Shown here: positions 55,566-64,000 of the stretch, piece after piece | Layout of the letters: each line of letters starts with the position of its first letter | Position numbering within the stretch: the first letter of the stretch is position 1 | Assembly (NCBI RefSeq): GCF_033568475.1 | Contig: NC_133121.1 | Span: 198,472,664 to 198,536,663 of the forward strand | Direction: 5' to 3' | From: Henckelia pumila | Taxonomy: Eukaryota > Streptophyta > Magnoliopsida > Lamiales > Gesneriaceae | DNA: 64,000 nt | Notes under the pieces: generated by a model | What the model was told of the DNA's origin: nothing | Database searches by the model: none | What the model saw: the letters and a program-made list of their open reading frames with translations, nothing else | Program-made: the position numbers and the translations under genes

Positions 55566-57261
55566 TGTAATGAAATACTGAAAAGAAACAGATAATAATC
55601 AGTGATTGTTTAATTAATTTACTAAGACATAAAATATGGCGAGATTTAATTTTATGAATTTCACTCCCACTATTTTAACGATTTCACTACCCTCTAGTGA
55701 AAATGGGAAACTTGTTTTCTTAGTGGGAACATGGAGTCTAATTGACAAACTATAGTCCCGAATAATATCAGCCAACCATAATTTTCAAAAGGTAGAGCCC
55801 AATTGCTTTCAAATCAACCCCTATGTTTTTACCTCATGTCCAATAAGAGCCCAATAATATGACGCCGTTTAATGTGACATGTCAAGATGACCCATCAATA
55901 TTAAGTTGTGATGGACGGTCGCCATGTGGATCCCCAATAATATGAGCCAATCCCATGGGAGTTCCACCCAACTTACAACATGTTTCGATCCAATGTACAG
56001 CTTTCCGATGAACGGGCTCCCCCAATAATATGAGCCGGACCGTGCCCGCGGGTAGCATCTCATACATTGATCGTTGATAGAAGGTAGGAACATTTAAACA
56101 ATATTTAAATTCCCTTTTGTTTATCTTGATATCAATTTTAAATCATATTTAAAATGAAGAATTTTTAATTTTTAAAATTGTCTCATCATGCAATTTTTGT
56201 ATGCTTGCGGGATTCATACAATTTAGTCTAAACATGCATACAACAATAATATCATATATTATTTAAAGAATGATCGATCCCAATCACTAATCGACCCGTG
56301 GTTGCCAATCACGAGTCTAAGTTCAATCCTAGGTGATATGCAAGTATGCAATGCAATCCTATTACATTGAGCTTCCAATTTACATTTCTTCGGTCTTTAT
56401 TGTCTGCTGGGTCTACCTTTGTCTTCAAATCTTTATCTCCCACTAAGTCTAATAAATTTACAATAAATTTCGATGACAAGTAGGGGATACATATTTAAGG
56501 GTGGGAACGGGCCATAAACCAGACCCATTTTTTTTATTACAAATGACAATTCAAATTGGGCCATAAACCAAGCCCATTAATAAAACCCAACAACAATAAA
56601 ACCAAATGTAAACAACCTAACATACACCTATAATATTGGTCATGGCAATCGATCATCCTTTTATCCAATAATTAATTCAATAATTAAATAATTGGATAAC
56701 ATGCAATGACATCATAATTAAAAAGATAAAATCAAATTTTATCTTATCCTTTCATAAGATCATATCTTATCATCAATTGTACCAAAATAATTAATTTTAT
56801 AAAATCTAATTTAACGGATAAAATTTATAAATTTTCCAAAAATTCAAATTTATCCAAAAATTAATTTTAAAATTTTCGGACTCAAACAATTTGATCCGAT
56901 GCCTCGTGGACCAATAAAAAACAATTTTCGATCGGACCAAAAACTAAAATTTCAATAATTTCAAAAAATCCAAAAAATCAAATTTTAAAATTTCCAGACT
57001 GCCCGGGACATTCCCGGGTAGCCCCGCCTCCACGTGGGACAGGGCTGCCCACGTGGAGGTGGGCAGTGCCGTGCGCTGCCCCTGGGCAGCAATCAAATTA
57101 TCGCTGCCCAGGACGTGCGCTGTCCTGGGCAGCGACAATCGCTGCCCGATTGCCCTTGTTCCCTTCAAATTTAATTTTAAAAATTTTTTCGTTTTGTTTC
57201 AAAAACCGAGGCTAAAATTTTGAACAATCGATTAATTTTAATCGTTTGATCAAAGTTTACG
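55566..57261 (-). other. 1.7-kb leader of the level-3 Copia
   Basis: Lies between the primer site and gag, unusually long for Copia. Near gag it has four copies of GGCTCATATTATTGGG (minus sense) at 55756, 55850, 55932 and 56019, 82-94 bp apart. Near the primer site a GC-rich segment (57001-57148) consists of five perfect inverted repeats. Between them the sequence is AT-rich and no conserved ORF exists. Confidence 0.6.
57001..57148 (-). repeat. Five consecutive GC-rich inverted repeats in the leader
   Basis: Perfect arms at 57002-57008/57012-57018, 57027-57038/57048-57059, 57075-57081/57084-57090, 57102-57114/57122-57134 and 57127-57134/57140-57147; the last two overlap and would compete. 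Loops are 2 to 9 bases. Most are built on GGGCAGCG/CGCTGCCC. The flanks are strongly AT-rich. Confidence 0.9.
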
Positions 57262-57279
57262 ACTTGTCTCTGATACCAC

Positions 57280-59160
57280 TGTTGGAACACGCGTTCTCTG
57301 ATCACACGGATGTGATACCCGGAGCAGCAAAAGTTTAAAAATTTTATTTTTCGATATGGAACGATTCCATATCGTGGGTATCAAATCCTAACGATTAAAA
57401 TCTTGCAAGTAAAAATATAAATTCCAATTAAATATTTTTACCTCTTCAAGCTAAGGCTTGACAATGGATTCCAACAGAATTTAATCTGCTCTTCTTGTAA
57501 ATCTCGAGAACCGATGACTTGCTCGATCAATCTCCGGAATTAGGTCCACGAATAGAAAACAGAAACTCTCTTATTGATTGCACTAAAAATCAATCAGATG
57601 TTTATCGTAGAGAATAAACAGATTTGATTCGATTTTTCAGAAAAATCACAGACCGAATTTTCTCAAAAGGGAGTAGAGGATTTTTGAAAAATCCCCTTGA
57701 AAATATTTGTGTGTAATTCGAAAATTGCAAGAGGAAAAATTCATTATTTTCGAACCCTACACATGTATTTATATATAATTTCTTGACTGGATTAAGTTAT
57801 AATTGTATTAGGACACTAACTCCTTAGGGCCCACAATCCATAACTTAAGCCCAACAAGCCAAGCCCGTTATTATAGAAATTAATATAAAATTCATCATGA
57901 CTCCGATTGATAAACCGATTTCACCAATGTGCACAGAAACCATTTCTGCACCTTTTAAAGTCAAGATAACTTTTCTGAATCCGAATTCAGTGATTTCCAA
58001 AAATGCCCATCCCTATGTCATTTTAGGAAATTCCACTCCTTTTAGTTAAGAAGTCCAACTTCTCTTTCGTTAAATTTAACTCTTTAAATTTAACTATCTC
58101 AACGGGGTTTAGTAATCCATTACTTGTGTGACCCTCAATGGTTCAGGGATACAGCTAGCCGTGGGCTCACAACTCCTTGTGACTCGGAACAACGATTTCC
58201 AACTTGCCCAACAAATCATGGTAAGAGCGTCTAGCAACATCGCCCCATGATTCCCTAGGTATCACTGATAGTGCCTGCAAGAACCAGGCGGTTTTGGTTA
58301 GCGTACAGTACGGTCCCTTCATCTATATATCGCGATCGAATCAACAACCATTGGTACATCGAGAGTCGTTCGAGATTCGATAACTATGCAATGCATCTTG
58401 AAGATCAAATAGTGACATCGCATGTGCTTTTAGGAAACCATTTCTTAAAGCACATCATGTAATCTGGCCAGAGATTTGTCACACTAATATCTCCTCAGAT
58501 CGCATAGGATATCCATACTCGCAAGTATGTGGTGAATCCTTGACAACAAAGCATCGACTCCTATATGTGTCGTAACTGTACCCAATCCCGACACCTGATG
58601 ACCCCAATAGAGTCGGTAAACGAGTCAAAGTACAGTACTAGCATATAGAGTCTCAATGATGTTTCAAGTAGTAAGGACTAGTGGTATACAACCAAAACCG
58701 CGGACTTATCCACTCAAATAATAATAACCACTTGGAAAGTCCGAATAGGGTAGTTCGATCATTCATCATATGAATATCCATTTGCATGCTTTGAACATCT
58801 CCGTGTCCATTACCAATGAAACGTGGTACTTGGCATCACAAATGCTAGTCTCAATCTCGAACGATCCTTATCCTTATTAGCGGACGGCTCAATTGACTAG
58901 GAACTGTTTAGAATATACAGTGACTATAAGATGTGTTTCATAATAGTGATCTCTCTTTATTCACTATCTCATCTTACTTATACTATAGTATATTCAAGGT
59001 CTTTATCAAAACAACAATAGTATATCACAATATAACAATATGAAGAAAGACAAAGAAAATGCCATTAATGAATGTAAATTATATTAAACAAAGATTGTTT
59101 ATACATAGAGTCATAAAAGCCCTTAACTACAAGTTGGCTAACCGGGCACCCACTCTTTCA
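57280..59160 (-). repeat. Right (5') LTR of the level-3 Copia
   Basis: Uninterrupted copy. TATATAAATAC on the minus strand is at 57768-57778. Immediately inside is the primer site GTGGTATCAGAGACAAG (57263-57279, minus sense), complementary to Met-tRNA. Confidence 0.85.
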
Positions 59161-59165
59161 ATAAT

Positions 59166-59315
59166 TGCGGGTTAAATGCTAAAAATAATATTTAAATCAT
59201 GCACATAGAATCACATAATTCACATAAAGTCATTTAACCCATTTATTAAAATTTTTACTTTAATTAATTCCTAGTTATGCATGCGAAATCACCTAAGAAA
59301 ATTTTGGGCGTTACA
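59166..59315 (-). repeat. First 150 bp of the Tekay-like 3' LTR
   Basis: Starts TGTAACGCCC on the minus strand right after the polypurine tract AAGGGGGGAGAG (59318-59329). Continues at 42801 beyond the level-3 insertion. Confidence 0.75.
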
Positions 59316-59355
59316 ACTCTCCCCCCTTAGTTTGAATTTCGTCCTCGAAATTAGA

Positions 59356-62300
59356 TTACGTACCAAATAACTCCGGATAACGAGTCCTCATGTTGGCCTC
59401 AGTCTCCCAAGTAGCTTCCTCATCGGAATGATTCATCCACTGGACCTTGACCATCGGAATAGACCGCGTCCTGAGCCTCCTTTCCTCATGAGCCAAGATC
59501 TGAACGGGTCTCTCCTCGAATGCTAGCTCTGGTGACAACTGTAGAGGATCAAAATCCAAAACATGCGACGGATTAGAGACATACCTCCGAAGCATAGATA
59601 CATGGAACATGTTGTGAACTTTCGCAAGGCTCGGTGGTAGTGCCAAACGATAAGCCAATGTGCCAATCCTCTCCAAAATCTCAAACCGACCGATATACCT
59701 CGGGTTGAGTTTGCCTTTCCTACCAAAACGCATCACGCCTTTCATAGGCGAGACCTTCAAGAATACATGATCTCCCACGGCAAACTCGAGGTCTCGTCGT
59801 TGTCGATTAGCATAATTCTTCTGACGACTCTGTGCGGTCCTCATCCGCTCTCGGATCTGAGCTACAATATCCGCTGTCTGCTGCACAATCTCGGGTCCTA
59901 GCAAGGCCCTCTCTCCAACCTCGTCACAATGCACAGGAGATCTACACCGTCTCCCATAAAGAGCCTTGTATGGAGCCATACCTATAGACGCCTGAAAACT
60001 ATTGTTATATGTAAACTCCACTAAAGGCAATCTCGACTCCCACGAGCCCTGGAAATCAATCACACATGCCCTCAACAAATCCTCAAGTATCTGAATTACT
60101 CTATCTGACTGACCATCTGTCTGAGGATGAAAAGCAGTGCTGAACAATAACTTAGTCCCCAAAGCTGTATGCAGACTCTTCCAAAATGCAGAAGTGAACC
60201 TTGGATCTCGGTCCGACACAATGGACACTGGAATACCGTGAAGTCTGACTATCTCCTTAATGTAAAGTTCTGCAAACTGAGTCATAGTAAAAGTAGTCCT
60301 CACCGGTAGAAAATGTGCAGATTTGGTGAGTCGATCGACAATCACCCAAATCGATGTCGATCCTCTAGTACTCCTCGGTAGCCCAACTACAAAATCCATA
60401 GAGATATTCTCCCATTTCCACTTCGGAATGGGAAGTGGTCGTAACAATCCCGCTGGTCGCTGATGCTCTGCCTTGACTTGTTGACAAGTCAAGCATTCGG
60501 AAACAAACTGAACAATATCTCCCTTCATACCCGGCTACCAATACAATGTCCTCAAATCTCGGTACATCTTCGTACCCCCTGGATGGATGGAATACGGAGA
60601 TGCATGTGCCTCTGACATGATATCTTCTTTCAACTGATCAGTACTCGATACCCACATACGTCCTCTGTATCGAACAATGTTATCATCCACTGTATAAAGA
60701 AGACTACCCTTCAACTCATCCTTGCGCCTCATGCGCTGCAACTGCTCATCAGTGGTCTGTCCCTCGCGAATCCGATCCTGTAGAGTCGGTTGTACTACAA
60801 GAGTGGATAATCTCGGTGCGTGCCCACTGGAGTAGATCTCTAGGTCAAACCTCTGAATCTCATCCTGTAGAGGTTGCTGAACTGAAACACAAGACAACAC
60901 TGAAGTCTTCCGACTCAAAGCATCGGCTACTACATTAGCTTTACCAGGGTGGTAGCTAATGTCACAGTCGTAATCCTTAAATAACTCCAACCATCGACAT
61001 TGTCTCATATTCAACTCCTTCTGGGTGAAGAAGTACTTGAGACTCTTGTGATCAGTGAAAATCTGGCACTTCTCACCATACAAGTAATGTCTCCATATCT
61101 TGAGCGCAAACACAAAAGCTGCAAGCTCTAAGTCATGCGTCGGATAGTTCTTCTCATGAGTCTTCAACTGTCTCGATGCATAAGCAATCACCTTATCATT
61201 CTACATAAGAACAGCGCCTAAGCCCATCTTAGACGCATCTGTATACACCACAAACTCCTCAAGATCCATTGGAACTTCCAACACTGGTGCAGAAGTAAGT
61301 GCCTCCTTAAGCTGATCAAAGCTCCTCTGACACTCTTGGCTCCAAACATACTTGGAATTCTTCTTGGTCAATGATGTCAAGGGTACTGCTATAGAAGAAA
61401 AACCCTTGATGAACTTCCGATAATAACCGGCTAAACCCAAGAAGCTGCGTATCTCAGAGGCATTCTTTGGAATTCCCCAATTCTGGACAGCCTCGACTTT
61501 TGATGGATCCACTGCTATGCCCTCCTTAGAAACAATGTGGCCCAAGAATGCCACCTGCTCGAGCCAAAACTCGCACTTGCTGAATTTCGCAAACAACTTA
61601 TGCTCTTTGAAAGTCTGCAAAGCTGTCTGCAAATGATGTCTATGCTCCTCCAAGCTCCTCGAATATATCAGAATATCGTCAATGAAGACAATGACGTACT
61701 GATCAAGATATGACCTAAAGACACGGTTCATGAGATCCATGAAAACCGCCGGAGCATTAGTCAGGCCAAATGGCATCATCATAAACTCGTAATGCCCATA
61801 ACGTGTCCGAAAAGCAGTCTTGGACACATCCTCCTCTTTGACTCGAAGCTGATGATAACCCGATCGCAGATCGATCTTAGAAAACACCAAAGCTCCCTAC
61901 AACTGATCAAATAAATCCTCTATCCTCGGCAGTGAATACTTATTCTTCACGGTGAATCTATTCAGCTCTCGATAGTCAATACATAACCTCATGATGTCGT
62001 CCTTCTTCTTCACAAATAAGACCGGCGCACCCCAAGGTGACACACTAGGGCGGATAAAGCCCTTCTCCAAAAGCTCTTGTATCTGATCCCGCAACTCTTT
62101 CATCTCAGTGGGAGCAAGACAATACGATGCCTTAGAGATAGGCACAGTACCTGGCATCATCTCAATACTGAACTTCACCTCTCTAACTGGTGGAATTCCT
62201 ACTACATCATCCGGAAAGACATCCATAAACTCACAAACGATCTCAACATCTGCAATAGATTTAGAAGACGGCTCATCCGCTGCAACTACTAAACTTGCAA

Positions 62301-62735
62301 GGAAGCCTTGACAACCCTTGCGCAATAACTTCTTTGCACGCACATAAGATATGACATGCGAAGCACCACTGCTTTGAGCTGCAAGGAATATGAAAGAATC
62401 TCCGCCTGACGGATTCACTAAAACTGATCGCCTCCGAAAATCTATCGAAGCTCCATTAACTGATAACCAATCCATGCCAAGAATGAGATCAAATCTTGAC
62501 ATCGGTAGAACGACTAGATCGGCTCTAATCATATTCCCTTGAAGCTCCAACTCAACACCATTAAGTACACTAGAGGTAGTAAGAATCTTTCCAGATGGCA
62601 ATGTAACATCATAGCCCGTAACAGCATCCTCAGGTATGATGCCTACCCTCCTAACAAATTCTTGAGAGATAAACGAATGCGTAGCTCCTGAGTCTAGCAA
62701 CGCATACGTAGCATTACCTCTAACGAGGATCTTCC
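59356..62735 (-). pseudogene. Tekay-like pol: protease, RT, RNase H, integrase
   Basis: In frame order: protease [13 protein letters not shown] (near 62690), RT from [10 protein letters not shown] with [31 protein letters not shown] (near 61700), RNase H ([31 protein letters not shown]), integrase (zinc finger with CLTCQQVK, MDFVVGLP, SDRDPRFTSAFW, PQTDGQSDRV) and a chromodomain-like tail ending at 59356. Three in-frame TAG codons, at 61897, 61201 and 60535, replace glutamine, glutamine and tryptophan codons of the family; no frameshift is present. Upstream it joins gag through a putative intron. Confidence 0.85.
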
Positions 62736-62960
62736 CTGCACTCAGAAAATGTCCCAACGCACATACAACTTAAGAATAATTTAATTGACCCATAATTCAT
62801 AACAATTCCCTTAAGTATACTATTACCCAAATTCCTAGTCATTTCCTTTATACTACACATGCAAGAGCAATTCACTCAAAATATCACATAATACGAACTT
62901 TCCACGCTATCCAAATAATCATGCAAACTATCAAATCTTAAATACAAAAGTTAGGATTAC
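62736..62960 (-). other. Putative 225-bp intron between gag and protease
   Basis: On the minus strand ACGG is followed by GTAATCC (donor, 62960) and the segment ends TTTTCTGAGTGCAG (acceptor, 62736) before GGAAGATCC. It is clearly AT-richer than its neighbours and contains stops in all frames of the sense strand. Removing it joins gag and pol in one frame (phase 1) so that SLITG runs directly into GKILVRGN, the uninterrupted arrangement seen in related elements. Unspliced RNA would give Gag alone. Confidence 0.55.
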
Positions 62961-64000
62961 CCGTGATCAAAGACGTGTCTGGGTCAGCCTCCTCTGCCTG
63001 CATGACATTTACATGCCCCGGGATGTTCCTCACATTAGGGCAATTCATCGCAACGTGCCCTGGTATCTTACACTTGTAACAGACACCTGAACCAGCCATG
63101 CACTGCCCCGAATGAGGCTTCTGACAAGTATTGCATAAGAGAATACCTCCAGGATTTGGGGCGGCTGCCCCTATCTGCTGTGGCCTCTGTGGACCCTGCT
63201 GCCTTTGCTGTGGTCTGGGAGGATTCGGGCCCTTAACCGGCCCAGTAAACTGCTTCTTCGCCGGCTGCGAAGACTGACTACGGAAAGGCTGCTGAAACTG
63301 CCTCTTCTGCTGGTAAGCTGCTTGCATCTCCTTTCTCCCTTGCTCGAACCTCAAAGCTCTATTCACTGCTGCACTATAATTCGCCACATCAGCCATGAAA
63401 ATGTCGTGCTTGATATTCGGTCTAGGCCCATCAGTAAAGTGCCTCAGCCTCTCCTGCTCCTCATTCGCAATCAGGGGCGCGAAATGACATCCTCTCTCGA
63501 ACTGCTTCACATATTCCGCAACAGACTTGTCTCCCTGACGGAGACTCATAAACTCCCTGATCAATCTACCTCGTTCCTCTGTAGTGTAGTACTTCTCAAA
63601 GAACATAGTCCTGAAATTTGCCCAAGTCAGGGTCGTCAAGTTCACTCCGATTACAGCTCCTTCCCACCAAAGAGCTGCATCCTTCTTAAGCATGTAGATA
63701 GCACATCGAACCCTGTAAGCATCAGTGACTCCCATATAGGCAAATATGGTCTCTAAAGATCGGATCCACTCCTCAGCAACAAGTGGATCGGTAGTTCCCT
63801 TGAACTCCTTGGGCTCCTGCTTCTTGAATCTCTTCGCTACATCCTCCTCATGAGACTTCCTCGGCTGAGCAGCCTGGTTCTCGAGCAGTATCGTAATCCC
63901 GGCCCACATGTTCACACTGGCCTGCTCGAATGGAGTAAGTGGAGGTGGCGGAGGTGGATTCTGGTTCGTCTCATCGCCATTATTGGGGTTGGTTTCCAGG
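62961..64000 (-). CDS. Tekay-like gag, partial at the window edge
   Basis: Open from the right window edge to the putative donor at 62961; unspliced it would end nine codons later at a TAA (62938). It begins with a proline-rich segment, then the Retrotrans_gag domain (EPKEFKGTTDPLVAEEWIRS, LWWEGAV, FEKYYTTEERGRLIREFMSL, VAEYVKQFERGCHF), a glutamine/proline-rich linker, and a knuckle CYKCKIPGHVAMNC near 63060. Gag assembles the particle and binds RNA. No lesion was seen. The start codon is outside the window. Confidence 0.85.

Larger units (their letters stand above)
42802..59160 (-). mobile_element. Copia retrotransposon (level 3), nearly intact, holding level 4
   Basis: Right LTR (5' in its own sense) is 57280-59160, 1881 bp. 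Left LTR is 42802-42885 plus 49840-51637, 1882 bp once the inner insertion and its duplicated site are removed. Both run TGTTGGAACACGC to CTCTTTCA on the plus strand. Flanks are CTAAT (42797-42801) and ATAAT (59161-59165), a 5-bp duplication with one change. A Met-tRNA primer site (57262-57279) and a purine tract (51638-51651) are in place. It interrupts the Tekay-like LTR. The lineage is Copia with an unusually long LTR; I cannot name it firmly. Confidence 0.85.
40057..64000 (-). mobile_element. Ty3/Gypsy Tekay-like element (level 2), cut by the window end
   Basis: Coding order runs right to left: gag from beyond 64000 to 62961, pol 62735-59356, polypurine tract, then the 3' LTR. The 3' LTR is interrupted by another retrotransposon: its 5' part is 59315-59166 and its remainder 42801-40057, about 2.9 kb in total. 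Long LTRs and a chromodomain-like Pol tail (KVQWMNHSDEEATWETEANM) suit the Tekay/Del lineage of chromoviruses. It is inserted in the decayed Copia at 40056. The 5' LTR and second target copy are outside the window. Confidence 0.75.

Noticed and set aside
55869-56093. 74-codon ORF in the Copia leader
   Set aside because: It arises from the repeated GGCTCATATTATTGGG motif and its flanks; no protein similarity or start context supports it.
60535-61899. Stop-codon readthrough in the Tekay-like pol
   Set aside because: Three TAG codons lie at unrelated places inside conserved domains and each is one transition from the family codon.
63205-63756. 183-codon plus-strand open frame
   Set aside because: It is antisense to the Tekay-like gag, where the Retrotrans_gag domain and zinc knuckle are clear.

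Overview
This is nuclear DNA from a flowering plant, most likely a eudicot. The evidence is an AT-rich background, GT-AG introns in plant-type genes, initiator-Met-tRNA primer sites in LTR retrotransposons, and abundant CACTA, Mutator, hAT and Tourist-type repeats. The retroelement proteins look like those of asterids, perhaps Lamiales, but that is only an impression. About three quarters of the window is transposable-element sequence.

Left part (1-20.7 kb) holds the host genes. A plus-strand gene of four small exons (4207-10716, 166 aa, conserved plant protein of unknown function) has introns filled with a MITE, a solo LTR that contains a LINE fragment, and a cluster of heat-shock-element-like sites. 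A minus-strand GH28 polygalacturonase (11603-13182, four exons, 404 aa, all catalytic motifs intact) follows. Next is a minus-strand CYP81-type cytochrome P450 pseudogene (16872-18590) with several frameshifts and a shortened haem-binding loop. Between them lie a Copia 3' end that also occurs at the very start of the window, Tourist-like MITEs and an hAT-like MITE.

Middle part (20.7-36.3 kb). A complete 9.7-kb Sirevirus-like Copia element (20730-30421, target duplication TATCT) carries gag, pol and an extra env-like ORF, all broken by stops and frameshifts. It also carries about eleven copies of a palindromic hairpin motif spread through LTR, spacer and coding sequence. It ends 109 bp from the stop codon of a minus-strand NSE3 (SMC5/6 complex, MAGE domain) gene at 30531-32997. 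The 5' region of that gene holds a Mutator-like MITE with a perfect 9-bp target duplication (TTTGGGGGT).

Right part (36.6-64 kb) is a four-level retrotransposon nest. A decayed Copia (36633-40056) is interrupted by a Ty3/Gypsy Tekay-like element on the minus strand (40057 to beyond the window end). One LTR of that element is interrupted by a Copia (42802-59160, minus). An LTR of this Copia is in turn interrupted by a largely non-coding Gypsy derivative (42886-49834, minus, target duplication GAACG). The Tekay-like element has what looks like a spliceable 225-bp intron between gag and protease, and the inner Copia has a 150-bp leader segment made of five perfect GC-rich inverted repeats. These two features and the Sirevirus hairpin family are the most unusual things I see. 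No tRNA, rRNA, CRISPR or prokaryotic features were found.
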